In this document: piece by piece, positions 8,232 to 17,519 of the stretch | Layout: every line of letters starts with the position of its first letter | Numbering within the stretch: position 1 is the stretch's first letter | DNA from: Paraburkholderia haematera | GTDB taxonomy: Bacteria; Pseudomonadota; Gammaproteobacteria; Burkholderiales; Burkholderiaceae | Direction: 5' to 3' | NCBI RefSeq assembly: GCF_905220975.1 | Contig: NZ_CAJNBK010000010.1 | Coordinates: 62,001 to 126,000 of the forward strand | DNA: 64,000 nucleotides | Notes under the pieces: generated by a model | The model's database searches: none | The model's input: only the letters and a program-made list of their open reading frames with translations | Told to the model about the DNA's origin: nothing | Program-made: the position numbers and the translations under genes

Positions 8232-9243
8232 CCACGTCCCCCACCTCCTCGGCGCGGTGACACGACACCTGACGGCCATCCACTTCACGCAACTTCGGTT
8301 CTTCGCTGCGGCACCGGTCGATCGCGTACGGGCAGCGCTGATGGAACGTGCAGCCCGACGGTGGATGCAGCGGCGACGGCATTTCGCCTTGCAGCTTGAT
8401 CTTGATGGTGCGATCCGCTTCGAAGATCGAAGGCGTGGCCGACATCAACGCGCGCGTGTACGGATGACGCGGATTCGAGAAAATCCGCTTCTTGTCGCCG
8501 AGTTCCGCCACGCCGCCGAAGTACATCACCATCACATCGTCGGCGATGTGCTCCACTACCGACAGATTGTGCGAGATGAACACGTAGCTGGTCTTGAACT
8601 GCTCCTGCAGATCCATGAACAGATTGAGAATCTGCGCCTGAATCGACACGTCGAGCGCGGACACCGGTTCATCGGCGACCACGATCTGCGGATCGAGGAT
8701 CATTGCGCGCGCAATCGCCACACGCTGACGCTGACCGCCCGAGAACATATGCGGATAGCGCTTTGCATGCTCCGGGCGCAGGCCCACAGTGCGCATCATC
8801 TGCGCGATCCGGTCGGCGCGCTCGGTCGCGCTCAGTTGCGTGTTGATCGCGAGCGGTTCGCCAAGCGTCTGCTCGACGGTCTTACGCGGATTCAGCGAAG
8901 CAAACGGATTCTGAAACACCATCTGCACGCGCCGCCGCAGTGCGGCGATCTTCGCGTGATCGGCGCCTGCCACGTCTTCACCGTCGATCAACAAGCGGCC
9001 CGCGCTGGGCGCTTCGATCATGGTCAATTGCCGCGCGAGGGTGGATTTTCCGCAACCGGATTCACCGACCACCGCGAGCGTCTTGCCGCGTTCGAGCGCA
9101 AACGACACGCCGTTCAACGCCTTGACGGTGCCCTGGCTGAACATGCCGCGCTTCACCGTGTAGTAACGCGCAAGCTTGTCGGCAACCAGCACGTGATCGC
9201 CCGCATGGTCCGACTGGCGCCGCGGTTCGAATACTGCGTTCAT
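8224..9243 (-). CDS. dppF: Dipeptide ABC transporter ATPase, DppF type
   Basis: A 339-residue ATPase energising peptide uptake at the inner membrane. Visible are Walker A GESGCGKSTL, the ABC signature SGGQRQRVAIARA, Walker B IVVADEP and the switch histidine in YVFISHNLSVVEHIADDVMVM. The C-terminal oligopeptide-transporter extension has a Cys cluster near GCTFHQRCPYAIDRC. Its ATG overlaps the dppD stop by 4 bases, and its 3' end overlaps the TraB/GumN gene. It pairs with DppD in a heteromeric motor. The alternative OppF name is possible, since substrate range is not readable; the whole operon order favours Dpp. Confidence 0.92.
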   Translation of the reverse strand: MNAVFEPRRQSDHAGDHVLVADKLARYYTVKRGMFSQGTVKALNGVSFALERGKTLAVVGESGCGKSTLARQLTMIEAPSAGRLLIDGEDVAGADHAKIAALRRRVQMVFQNPFASLNPRKTVEQTLGEPLAINTQLSATERADRIAQMMRTVGLRPEHAKRYPHMFSGGQRQRVAIARAMILDPQIVVADEPVSALDVSIQAQILNLFMDLQEQFKTSYVFISHNLSVVEHIADDVMVMYFGGVAELGDKKRIFSNPRHPYTRALMSATPSIFEADRTIKIKLQGEMPSPLHPPSGCTFHQRCPYAIDRCRSEEPKLREVDGRQVSCHRAEEVGDVDA

Positions 9244-10244
9244 CGTGCGCCTCCATGGGTGTGAACGTTGGCGTCGCCGCTCAGGTTCAGGGGTTTGATG
9301 CAGCGCACGCGCGCCACTTCAGCGTGGTCTGGCATCTGCGCCAGCGCGGGCCGCGCCTTCATGCAGTCGTCGACCACGTACTTGCAGCGCGGTGCGAAGA
9401 GACAGCCTTTAGGACGGTCGTCGCGCCCCGGCACCATGCCCGGCAGTGCAGCGAGCCGCACCGCGCCGACATTGTGCTCGGGAATCGCCGCCAGCAACGC
9501 TTCCGTATACGGATGATGCGGCGCGGCGAAAATATCCGGCACGCGATTGGTTTCAATCACTTCGCCAGCGTACATGACCGCGACGCGCTGCGCGACCTCG
9601 GACACCACCGCCAGATCGTGCGAGATCAGCACGAGCGCCATGCCGCGTTCCTTCTGCAGCTTGATCAGCAGCTCCATGATCTGCGCCTGGATCGTGACGT
9701 CGAGCGCGGTGGTCGGCTCGTCGGCGATCAGCAGCTTCGGGTTGCAGGCGATCGCCATGGCGATCATCACGCGCTGGTTCATGCCGCCGGACATCTGATG
9801 CGGGAACGAGCCGATGCGGCCTTTGGGGTCCGGAATGCCGACCTGGTCGAGCAATTCCAGCGCACGTTTGTCCAACGCGCTGCCGCGCAAGCCTTCATGC
9901 AGCTTCAGCACTTCCTTGATCTGATAGCCGACCGTGTAGCTCGGATTCAGACTGGTGAGCGCGTCCTGGAACACCATCGCAATGTCTTTGCCGATGATCT
10001 TGCGGCGCTCTCTGGCCGATGCCTTCAGCAAATCCTTGCCGTTGAAGGTGATCTCATCCGCGGTGACTTTACCTGGCGCGTCGATCAGGCCCATCAGCGC
10101 CATCATCGTCACGCTCTTGCCCGAACCCGATTCGCCGACTACGCCGATCACTTCGCCCGGCGCGACGTCGAGGTTAATCCGATCGACAGCGGGCAGGCCG
10201 TTGAAGTCCACCGCGAGATTGCGGATGGTCAATAACTTATCCAT
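9240..10244 (-). CDS. dppD: Dipeptide ABC transporter ATPase, DppD type
   Basis: A 334-residue ABC ATPase. Walker A is GESGSGKSVTM, the ABC signature is SGGMNQRVMIAMAIACNP (the SGGM.QR form is typical of DppD/OppD), Walker B is LLIADEP, and the H-loop is LISHDLAVV. The C-terminal extension includes GCLFAPRCKYVVDDC, a cysteine-bearing region seen in peptide transporters. It starts 1 base after dppC ends and overlaps dppF by ATGA, so it is part of a tightly packed operon. Confidence 0.92.
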   Translation of the reverse strand: MDKLLTIRNLAVDFNGLPAVDRINLDVAPGEVIGVVGESGSGKSVTMMALMGLIDAPGKVTADEITFNGKDLLKASARERRKIIGKDIAMVFQDALTSLNPSYTVGYQIKEVLKLHEGLRGSALDKRALELLDQVGIPDPKGRIGSFPHQMSGGMNQRVMIAMAIACNPKLLIADEPTTALDVTIQAQIMELLIKLQKERGMALVLISHDLAVVSEVAQRVAVMYAGEVIETNRVPDIFAAPHHPYTEALLAAIPEHNVGAVRLAALPGMVPGRDDRPKGCLFAPRCKYVVDDCMKARPALAQMPDHAEVARVRCIKPLNLSGDANVHTHGGAR

Positions 10245-10245
10245 A

Positions 10246-11163
10246 TCAGGCCATCCGTTTCAGTTTGGGATCGAGTGCGTCGCGCAGCCCGTCGCCGAGC
10301 AGATTGATCCCGAGCACCGAGATCAGGATGGAGAGACCCGGCATCGTGACGATCCACCATGCGCTGTCGATATAGTCGCGCGCCGAGGCCAGCATCGCGC
10401 CCCACTCTGCCGACGGCGGTTGCACGCCCAGCCCGAGGAAGCCGAGCGCCGCGGCGTCGAGAATCGCCGACGAAAAACCCAGCGTAGCCTGCACGATCAA
10501 CGGTGCCGTGCAGTTCGGCAGCACTTGCGAGAACATCAAACGCAGCGTGCTCGCACCGGCAACGCGTGACGCCGTCACATATTCCTTCTGCAATTCGCCT
10601 TGTGCCGAAGCACGCGTCAACCGCACATAACCCGGCAACGCGACAATCGCAATCGCCAGCATCGTATTGACGAGGCCCGGACCGATGATCGCGACCACCG
10701 CGACTGCGAGCAGCAGCGAGGGCAACGCGAGCAGCACGTCCATGATGCGCATGATCGGCGTATCGGCCCACTTCTCGAAGAACGCCGCGATCAGGCCGAG
10801 CACGATGCCCGGAATCAGCGCCAGCACGACCGAAACGAAGCCGATCCAGAACGACAGCCGCGCGCCGTACATCAAACGCGAGAGGATGTCGCGGCCCGCT
10901 TCGTCGGTGCCGAGAATGAACTTCCAGTTGCCGCCGTCGAGCCATGCGGGCGGGATCTTGACCGAGTCGCGATACTGCTCGATCGGGCTGTGCGGCGCAA
11001 TCAACGGCGCGAAGATCGCGATGAAGATCAACACCAGCACAATGATGCCGGCACCGACCGCGCCACGATTGCGCGAGAAATTCGCCCAGAATTCGCGGGC
11101 GGCTATTGCGCGGCCACTCGGGGGAGTGACCGCCTGGGGGACGGTATTTTGAATGTCTGCCAT
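10246..11163 (-). CDS. dppC: Dipeptide ABC transporter permease, DppC type
   Basis: A 305-residue inner-membrane permease with an N-terminal cytoplasmic segment and first helix GAGIIVLVLIFIAIFAPLIA. The binding-protein-dependent transport domain ends with the EAA-loop region near ASRVAGASTLRLMFSQVLPN. The family feature DEAGRDILSRLMYGARLSF is present about residues 94-112. DppC forms the channel with DppB. Seven bases separate it from dppB. Confidence 0.92.
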   Translation of the reverse strand: MADIQNTVPQAVTPPSGRAIAAREFWANFSRNRGAVGAGIIVLVLIFIAIFAPLIAPHSPIEQYRDSVKIPPAWLDGGNWKFILGTDEAGRDILSRLMYGARLSFWIGFVSVVLALIPGIVLGLIAAFFEKWADTPIMRIMDVLLALPSLLLAVAVVAIIGPGLVNTMLAIAIVALPGYVRLTRASAQGELQKEYVTASRVAGASTLRLMFSQVLPNCTAPLIVQATLGFSSAILDAAALGFLGLGVQPPSAEWGAMLASARDYIDSAWWIVTMPGLSILISVLGINLLGDGLRDALDPKLKRMA

Positions 11164-11170
11164 GATCAGG

Positions 11171-12181
11171 TTACCTCGTATGGCGAATGCGCGGATTCAG
11201 CACGCCGTACAACAGATCGACGACGAGATTCACAACGATCACCAACGTAGCGATCATCAGGATACCGCCCTGCACCACCGGATAATCGCGCCGGCCGATC
11301 GCGTCGATCAGCCACTTGCCGATACCCGGCCACGAAAACAGCGTCTCGGTCAGCACCGCGCCCGCGAGCAGCGTGCCGACCTGCAAGCCGATCACAGTCA
11401 CGACCGGAATCAGCGCGTTACGCAACGCGTGCACGACGATCACTCTCGCGGGCGACAAGCCCTTCGCACGCGCCGTGCGGATGTAATCCTCGCGCAATAC
11501 TTCGAGCATCGACGAACGCGTCATACGCGCGACGACCGCCAGCGGAATCGTGCCGAGCACAATGGCCGGCAGGATCAGATGGCTGAGCGCGGATTTGAAC
11601 GCGCCTTCGTCGGTGGACATCATCGCGTCGATCAGCATGAAGCCGGTCACGTGCGGAATGTCATATTCGACCGCGATGCGGCCCGACACCGGCGTCCAGC
11701 CGAGCTTGACGGAAAACACCATGATGAGGATCAAGCCCCACCAGAAGATCGGCATCGAGTAGCCGGTCAACGCCGTGCCCATCACGCCGTGATCGACCAC
11801 CGTGCCGCGCCGGAGGGCCGCGAACACGCCCGCCGGCAAGCCGACGATCAGCGCGAACAGCATCGCGCAGAACCCCAGTTCAACGGTAGCGGGAAAGCGT
11901 GCGAGGAATTCGCCCATCACGCTGGTATTGGTGATGATCGAGGTGCCGAGGTCGCCGTGCACGGCGCGCCCAATGTAGTGGACGTATTGCATCGGCAAGG
12001 ACTCGTCGAGCCCAAGGCGATGCATCGCGGCGGCATGCATGGCGGGATCGACGCCGCGCTCGCCCATCATCACTTCGATGGGGTCGCCCGGTATCAGGTG
12101 AATCAGCGCAAACGCGAGGATCGTGATGCCGATAAACGTCGGTATCACCATGCCGATGCGGCGCAAAACAAAGCGGAACAT
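11171..12181 (-). CDS. dppB: Dipeptide ABC transporter permease, DppB type
   Basis: A 336-residue permease beginning MFRFVLRRIGMVIPTFIGIT, the usual DppB N-terminus, followed by LIPGDPIEVMMGERG and the permease domain with ARAKGLSPARVIVVHALRN as EAA-like loop. The end, VNLVVDLLYGVLNPRIR, is typical of the family. It lies 132 bases after dppA1, a longer gap than among the later genes, which is usual between the abundant binding protein and the membrane components. Confidence 0.92.
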   Translation of the reverse strand: MFRFVLRRIGMVIPTFIGITILAFALIHLIPGDPIEVMMGERGVDPAMHAAAMHRLGLDESLPMQYVHYIGRAVHGDLGTSIITNTSVMGEFLARFPATVELGFCAMLFALIVGLPAGVFAALRRGTVVDHGVMGTALTGYSMPIFWWGLILIMVFSVKLGWTPVSGRIAVEYDIPHVTGFMLIDAMMSTDEGAFKSALSHLILPAIVLGTIPLAVVARMTRSSMLEVLREDYIRTARAKGLSPARVIVVHALRNALIPVVTVIGLQVGTLLAGAVLTETLFSWPGIGKWLIDAIGRRDYPVVQGGILMIATLVIVVNLVVDLLYGVLNPRIRHTR

Positions 12182-12313
12182 GGTTCGTCCCTATGGTCTT
12201 GGTGAAGAAAAAACGCAACCGGCGACGAGGGCTTGTGACCCCGGCCGCCGGACCATTTCGACCAGTTTTCTAACCGTGCGAAAAGCTACTGCGTAAGCTT
12301 GACTGTATTACTT

Positions 12314-13942
12314 TTACTTGACGCTGACGCCGTCGAAACGCGCATAACCGAGCGGCTCGATACGCATGTCGACCACCTTCTTGCTGACAGGCTGGTACAC
12401 GGTCGAGTGAGCGATCGACGAGAACGGCAGTTGCTGAGCGAAGATCTGCTGAGCTTGCATGTATGCCGTCGTGCGTGCGCCCTGATCGGACGTGACGCGA
12501 CCCTTCTGGATCAGATCGTCGAACGGCTTGTAGCACCACTTCGAGAAGTTGTTGCCGTTGATCGCTTCGCAGCCGAGGAGCGTGCCGAGCCAGTTGTCCG
12601 GATCGCCGTTGTCGCCGGTCCAGCCGATCAGCATCGTGTCGTCTTCACCCGCGTGAGCGCGCTTGATGTACTCGCCCCATTCATACGTCACGATCTTCGC
12701 CTTCACACCGATCTTGGCCCAGTCGGCCTGGATCATTTCCGCCATCAGACGGGCGTTCGGGTTGTACGCGCGTTGCACCGGCATTGCCCACAGCGTGATA
12801 TCGAAGCCGTTCGGGTAGCCGGCCTTCGCCAGCAGCGCCTTGGCCTTGTCCGTGTCGAAGGATGCGCCCTTCAGGTTCTTGTCATACGACCATTGGGTCG
12901 GCGGCATCGGGTTCGTCGCGGCCTGGCCTGCGCCTTGATACACCGACTCGATGATCGCCTTCTTGTTGATCGCCATGTCGAGCGCCTGACGCACTTCGAC
13001 CTTGTCGACCGGCTTGTGCGTCACGTTGTACGCGAGGTAGCCGAGGTTGAAACCCGGCTGCGACGGCATCGCGATGTTCGCTTCAGCCTTCAGCGGCGCG
13101 ATGTCGGCCGGACGCGGATAGCTCATCACCTGGCATTCGTCGCGCTTGATCTTCTGCACGCGCACACCGGCGTCCGGCGTGATCGAGAAGATCAGCTTCG
13201 AGATCTTGACCGCGTTCGGCTTCCAGTAATCCGGATTGCCGTCAAAGCGGATCGTCGCGTCTTTCGTGTAGCTGCGGAAAATGAACGGGCCCGTGCCGAC
13301 CGGGAACTGGTTGATGTCGGCAGCCTTGCCGGCTTTCATCAACTGGTCGCCGTATTCACCCGACAGGATCGACGCGTATTCCATCGCCAGATTCTGGATG
13401 AACGGTGCGTTGACTTCCTTCAGCGTGAATTTGACCGTGTACGGGTCGACCTTTTCCACGCTGGTGATCAGCTTGTCGAGGCCCATGTCCGTGAAGTACG
13501 GGAACTGGACCGGGTAGGCCTTATGGAATGCCGAGTTCGGGTCCAGCATGCGCTGGAACGTGAACACGACGTCATCCGCATTGAATTCGCGCGTCGGCTT
13601 GAAGAACGACGTGGTCTGGAACTTCACGCCATGACGCAGATGGAACGTGTAGGTCTTGCCGTCCGCGGAGACATCCCACTTTTCGGCGAGGCCCGGCTCG
13701 ACCTTGGTACCGCCGCGCTCGAATTCGACGAGGCGGTTGTAGACGGTGAACGTATTAGCCGTGAAATCGGTGCCCGTGGTGTATTGGGCCGGATCGAAAC
13801 CCGCAGGACTGCCTTCTGAGCAGTAAACCAGGGTTTTATTCGGAATCTCAGCGCGCGCGACACTTGCGCCCACCATCGATGCCGCTGCAGCTGCGACGAG
13901 CGTCGTAACACGCGCGGCGCGCAACAGATTGTTTTGCTTCAT
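12314..13942 (-). CDS. dppA: Periplasmic dipeptide-binding protein (first copy)
   Basis: A 542-residue solute-binding protein of family 5. A signal peptide covers about the first 31 residues (ARVTTLVAAAAASMVGASVA-RAE). The mature part has VYCSEGSPAGFDPAQYTTG, LAEKWDVSADGKTYTFHLR and the family signature around ATNPMPPTQWSYDKNL. It delivers dipeptides to DppBCDF. The neighbour upstream encodes a second, clearly homologous binding protein in tandem. A good Shine-Dalgarno (GGAGG) precedes ATG 13942. Confidence 0.92.
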   Translation of the reverse strand: MKQNNLLRAARVTTLVAAAAASMVGASVARAEIPNKTLVYCSEGSPAGFDPAQYTTGTDFTANTFTVYNRLVEFERGGTKVEPGLAEKWDVSADGKTYTFHLRHGVKFQTTSFFKPTREFNADDVVFTFQRMLDPNSAFHKAYPVQFPYFTDMGLDKLITSVEKVDPYTVKFTLKEVNAPFIQNLAMEYASILSGEYGDQLMKAGKAADINQFPVGTGPFIFRSYTKDATIRFDGNPDYWKPNAVKISKLIFSITPDAGVRVQKIKRDECQVMSYPRPADIAPLKAEANIAMPSQPGFNLGYLAYNVTHKPVDKVEVRQALDMAINKKAIIESVYQGAGQAATNPMPPTQWSYDKNLKGASFDTDKAKALLAKAGYPNGFDITLWAMPVQRAYNPNARLMAEMIQADWAKIGVKAKIVTYEWGEYIKRAHAGEDDTMLIGWTGDNGDPDNWLGTLLGCEAINGNNFSKWCYKPFDDLIQKGRVTSDQGARTTAYMQAQQIFAQQLPFSSIAHSTVYQPVSKKVVDMRIEPLGYARFDGVSVK

Positions 13943-14068
13943 GTTTCCTCCAGGATCGGGGCCGGCTCCCGCCGGCGTAGCGCGATATTACTTGAGCTTG
14001 GGCAGCGGCAACAAGCGGAGGAAAATACCCCCGTTGACGATCGGAAACCAATGAGGCATAAGGGCGAC

Positions 14069-14096
14069 CGCACGCCGGCGCTGGCCGGAGCGTGCG
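14069..14096 (-). other. Hairpin between the two dppA copies
   Basis: CGCACG plus CCGGC pair with GCCGG plus CGTGCG around a 4-base loop, with a 2-base bulge. No T tract follows on the minus strand. It may stabilise or partly terminate the dppA2 transcript before dppA1, giving different dosage of the two binding proteins. This is an inference from structure only. Confidence 0.4.
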
Positions 14097-14147
14097 GCGC
14101 CAGATGGCGGGCTGCGCAAAAAGCGGCCCGCGAGTGGTTGCTGGCGT

Positions 14148-15791
14148 TTATTTCAAACCGACGTTCATGAATTGCGTTGGGCCGAACGGGTCGATCTTGA
14201 AGCCCGTGACATCCTTGCTGATCGGCTGGTAGACCGTGGAGTGGGCGATCGGCGTAAACGGAACCTGGTCTTTGAAGATTTCCTGGGCTTCTGTATAAGC
14301 CTTGGTGCGCTCGGCCAGATCGGTCGTGCTGCGGCCTTTCTTAATCAAATCGTCGTAGGGCTTGTAGCACCATTTGGAAAAATTACTGCCATTTACCGCG
14401 TCGCAACCCAGCAATACGCCAAGCCAGTTATCCGGATCGCCATAATCGCCGGTCCAGCCGATCAGCATTGCTTCGTGCTCGCCTGAATGGCCGCGGCGGA
14501 TGTACTCACCCCATTCGTAGGTTGCGATCTTCACCTTGACGCCGATCTTCGCCCAATCGGCTTGCAGCATTTCCGCCATCAGGCGCGCGTTAGGGTTATA
14601 GGGTCGCTGGACCGGCATCGCCCACAGCGTCAGGTCGAAGCCGTCGGGATAGCCCGCCTGCTTGAGCAGCGCTTTGGCTTTGTCGACGTCGTACGGGGCG
14701 TCTTTCAGGCTCTTGTCATAGCCCCATTGCGTTGGCGGCATGGGATTGGTCGCGGCCTGGCCGGCACCCTGATACACCGATTCGATAATCGCTTTCTTAT
14801 TGATCGACATATCGAGCGCGCGGCGTACCAGCACATTATCGAGCGGCTTCTTGGTCGTGTTGTAGGCAATAAATCCGAGATTGAAACCGACCTGATGCGG
14901 CATGGCGAGCGACGCTTCGGCTTTGACTCCCGGAATATCAGCGGGACGCGGATACGCCATCACCTGGCATTCACCGCGCTTTAATTTCTGGAGCCGCACC
15001 GCCGGATCGACCGTAATCGCGAATATCAGCTTGCTGACTTTAACGACGCCCGGTTTCCAGTAATCTGGATTACCGTCGAAGCGAATCGTATCGTCCTTCG
15101 TATAGCTGCGAAAAATGAACGGGCCGGTGCCGACCGGATATTGATTGATATCGGACGCTTTACCCGCTTTCAATAACTGATCGGCGTATTCGGCCGACAA
15201 AACCGAGGCAAACGGCATCGCGATCTGCTGCAAAAACGGCGCATCCACTTCCTTCAGCGTAAAACGCACCGTGTACGGATCAACCTTCTCGACCTTCACA
15301 ATATTTTTCGCGAGGCCCAGATCGCTGAAGTACGGGAACGGCACCGGATAAGCCTTGTGGAACGGCTGATCCGGATCGAGCATCCGCTGATAGGTGAAGA
15401 CGACGTCGTCCGCATTGAATTCGCGCGTCGGCTTGAAGAATGACGTGGTCTGAAACTTCACGCCGTGCCGCAAATAGAACGTGTAGGTCAGGCCGTCCTG
15501 CGACACGTCCCATTTCTCAGCGAGGCCGGGTTCGATATCGGTGCTGCCGTGGGCGAACTCGACAAGCCGGTTATAGACCGTGTACGAGCCGGCGCTGAAT
15601 TCGACGCTGGTGGTGTACTGCGCGGTGTCGAAACCCGCGGGGCTGCCTTCGGAACAGAACACGAGGGTTTTGTCAGGCAAGGTGGCCGCGCCGGCTGCGG
15701 CGGGCGCGAAGGCGGCAGCCAGAACTGCAAGAGCGCCCAAGACTGGAAGGCAGGTATGGCGAACTGCGAACAGCAATCGGGATACTGTCAT
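14148..15791 (-). CDS. Periplasmic dipeptide-binding protein (second copy)
   Basis: A 547-residue paralogue of the DppA encoded next to it. It shares the sequences CSEGSPAGFD, VYNRLVEF, LRHGVKFQTTSFFKPTREFN and WGEYIRRGHSGE with small changes. A signal peptide covers roughly residues 1-35 (LGALAVLAAAFAPAAAGAA). It is the first gene of the dpp operon, 205 bases upstream of dppA1. The tandem pair probably arose by duplication. Differences in the ligand-facing half could broaden substrate range (di- or tripeptides, D-amino-acid peptides, or haem in some relatives); none can be assigned from sequence. Confidence 0.9.
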   Translation of the reverse strand: MTVSRLLFAVRHTCLPVLGALAVLAAAFAPAAAGAATLPDKTLVFCSEGSPAGFDTAQYTTSVEFSAGSYTVYNRLVEFAHGSTDIEPGLAEKWDVSQDGLTYTFYLRHGVKFQTTSFFKPTREFNADDVVFTYQRMLDPDQPFHKAYPVPFPYFSDLGLAKNIVKVEKVDPYTVRFTLKEVDAPFLQQIAMPFASVLSAEYADQLLKAGKASDINQYPVGTGPFIFRSYTKDDTIRFDGNPDYWKPGVVKVSKLIFAITVDPAVRLQKLKRGECQVMAYPRPADIPGVKAEASLAMPHQVGFNLGFIAYNTTKKPLDNVLVRRALDMSINKKAIIESVYQGAGQAATNPMPPTQWGYDKSLKDAPYDVDKAKALLKQAGYPDGFDLTLWAMPVQRPYNPNARLMAEMLQADWAKIGVKVKIATYEWGEYIRRGHSGEHEAMLIGWTGDYGDPDNWLGVLLGCDAVNGSNFSKWCYKPYDDLIKKGRSTTDLAERTKAYTEAQEIFKDQVPFTPIAHSTVYQPISKDVTGFKIDPFGPTQFMNVGLK

Positions 15792-15987
15792 CTCGTTCTC
15801 CGCACAGCAGCCACGTCAGCTGCGCTTCGATCATAGACAGCGCAAAAACGGCCTTCAAGAAGGGCTAACCATCGCTTGGCGAACTGACGTTTCCCAACAG
15901 TTTGCTGTCGCAGGACACTTATGCTGTGTGTTTTGGCAGAAATGTTGACGCCAATTTGACCAATTTGGGTAAACCCCTAGTATTTCT

Positions 15988-16620
15988 ATGACTCCGTTTC
16001 AATTCACGAACAGCTGGTTCAATCAAACAGCAAGAGACGTCTGGGACCAGTTGCTTCCGCAGTTCAACCCAACAAAAATCATCGAGATCGGCTCTTATGA
16101 AGGCGCAAGCGCGTGCTATCTGATCGAGAGTCTGGCGCAACAGCGTCCGATCGAACTGCATTGCGTCGACACGTGGGAGGGCGGCATAGAGCACCAGGCG
16201 GGCGGTGTGGCTCAGACCGACATGACCGCTGTGGAGGCACGCTTTCGTCACAATGTCGAACTGGCCGCCGGGCGGCATCCTGGACGGGCCGAAATCGTGG
16301 TTCACAAAGGGTTTTCGGACGACTGCCTCGCGCGCATGATCAGCGACGGCAAGAAAGGGTATTTCGACTTTGTGTACATCGACGGCTCGCACCAGGCGCC
16401 TGACGTCCTATGCGATGCCGTGCTCGGGTTCAAACTGCTCAGGACGGGCGGCGTGATTGCGTTTGACGACTATCTTTGGTGCGAAGATCCGGCATCCGGG
16501 AAGGATCCGTTGCGTTGCCCGAAGCCGGCGATCGACGCGTTCGTCAATCTGAATTTCCGCAAGCTGCAAGTTCTGTCCGCACCGCTGTATCAGTTATACG
16601 TGCAGAAGCTGTCTGATTAG
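15988..16620 (+). CDS. Class I SAM-dependent methyltransferase (Methyltransf_24 type)
   Basis: A 210-residue protein with the SAM-binding motif IIEIGSYEGASACYLIESL, an acidic end to the next strand (ELHCVDTWEGG), and YFDFVYIDGSHQAPDVLCDA followed by LLRTGGVIAFDDYLW. This is the layout of the CmcI/Methyltransf_24 group, which methylates small molecules or sugars. It is a stand-alone gene, divergent from the dpp operon and convergent with metF. No Shine-Dalgarno precedes the ATG. A TTGACC-N16-TAGTAT promoter-like pair (15956-15983) puts the start of transcription at about the ATG, so the mRNA may be leaderless. The acceptor is unknown. Confidence 0.8.
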   Translation: MTPFQFTNSWFNQTARDVWDQLLPQFNPTKIIEIGSYEGASACYLIESLAQQRPIELHCVDTWEGGIEHQAGGVAQTDMTAVEARFRHNVELAAGRHPGRAEIVVHKGFSDDCLARMISDGKKGYFDFVYIDGSHQAPDVLCDAVLGFKLLRTGGVIAFDDYLWCEDPASGKDPLRCPKPAIDAFVNLNFRKLQVLSAPLYQLYVQKLSD

Positions 16621-16677
16621 AAGCTGTTGCAGCAAGGTTCGCGTGGCCGCAACAGCCGTGCGAACCTCAAAAGTACA

Positions 16678-17508
16678 CTAAGCGCCCAACCGCTCGCAGA
16701 TCGCCTTGGTCGCCGCTGCGCCATTCAACGTGTAGAAGTGCAGCCCCGGCACCTTCGCGTCGGTGAGACGCCGGCACAGGTCCGTCACCACATCCAGCCC
16801 GAACGCGCGAATCGACTCACGGTCGTCGCCGAAGCTTTCCAGACGGCGCGCGACCCAGCGCGGCACTTCCGCGCCGCACATCTCCGAGAAACGCATCAGT
16901 TGCGAGAAGTTCGTGATCGGCATGATGCCCGGCACGATGGGTACGTCGACACCGAGCTTCCTCGCGTCGTCGACGAAACGGAAGTACGCGTCCGCGTTGA
17001 AGAAATACTGTGTGATCGCTGAATTGGCGCCGGCCTTCACCTTGTGGGCGAAGTTTTCCAGATCGTGACGCGGCGAGCGCGATTGCGGGTGGTACTCCGG
17101 GTAGCCGGCCACCTCGATCCAGAACCAGTCGCCGAACTCGGCGCGGATAAAGCTCACCAGTTCCGACGCATAGCGCAGTTCGCCGACTTCGCCCATGCCG
17201 GACGGCAGATCGCCGCGCAATGCGACGATATGGCGGATGCCATGCGCACGGTACTGGTTGAGGATCGCACGCAGGCTCTCTTTCGACGAGCCGATGCACG
17301 ACACGTGCGGCGCCGCTTCAAGTCCTTCCTTCGCCATTTCGACGACGGTATCGAGCGTGCCCTGTTGCGTCGAGCCGCCGGCGCCGAACGTGACGGACAC
17401 GAACTTGGGCTTGAGCTGCGCGAGCTGCGCGCGGGTGGCGCGCAGCTTGTCGACGCCTTCCTGCGTTTTCGGCGGGAAGAATTCGAATGAAAGTTCGATC
17501 GGGTTCAT
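16678..17508 (-). CDS. metF: Methylenetetrahydrofolate reductase
   Basis: A 276-residue FAD enzyme that reduces 5,10-methylene-THF to 5-methyl-THF, the methyl donor for methionine synthesis. It opens with NPIELSFEFFPPKTQEG, then FVSVTFGAGGSTQQGT, HIVALRGDLP and PIVPGIMPITNFSQL, all typical MetF stretches, and the length is normal. It ends the ahcY - membrane protein - metF unit, 11 bases after the small membrane gene, so the upstream SAH riboswitch probably controls it too. Confidence 0.95.
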   Translation of the reverse strand: MNPIELSFEFFPPKTQEGVDKLRATRAQLAQLKPKFVSVTFGAGGSTQQGTLDTVVEMAKEGLEAAPHVSCIGSSKESLRAILNQYRAHGIRHIVALRGDLPSGMGEVGELRYASELVSFIRAEFGDWFWIEVAGYPEYHPQSRSPRHDLENFAHKVKAGANSAITQYFFNADAYFRFVDDARKLGVDVPIVPGIMPITNFSQLMRFSEMCGAEVPRWVARRLESFGDDRESIRAFGLDVVTDLCRRLTDAKVPGLHFYTLNGAAATKAICERLGA

Positions 17509-17519
17509 GATTCAGTAGA

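Noticed and set aside
12299..13819. A 506-codon open frame opposite dppA
   Set aside because: Same argument: the minus-strand protein is a standard binding protein with a signal peptide, while this reading is Arg/His/Val-rich without a domain.
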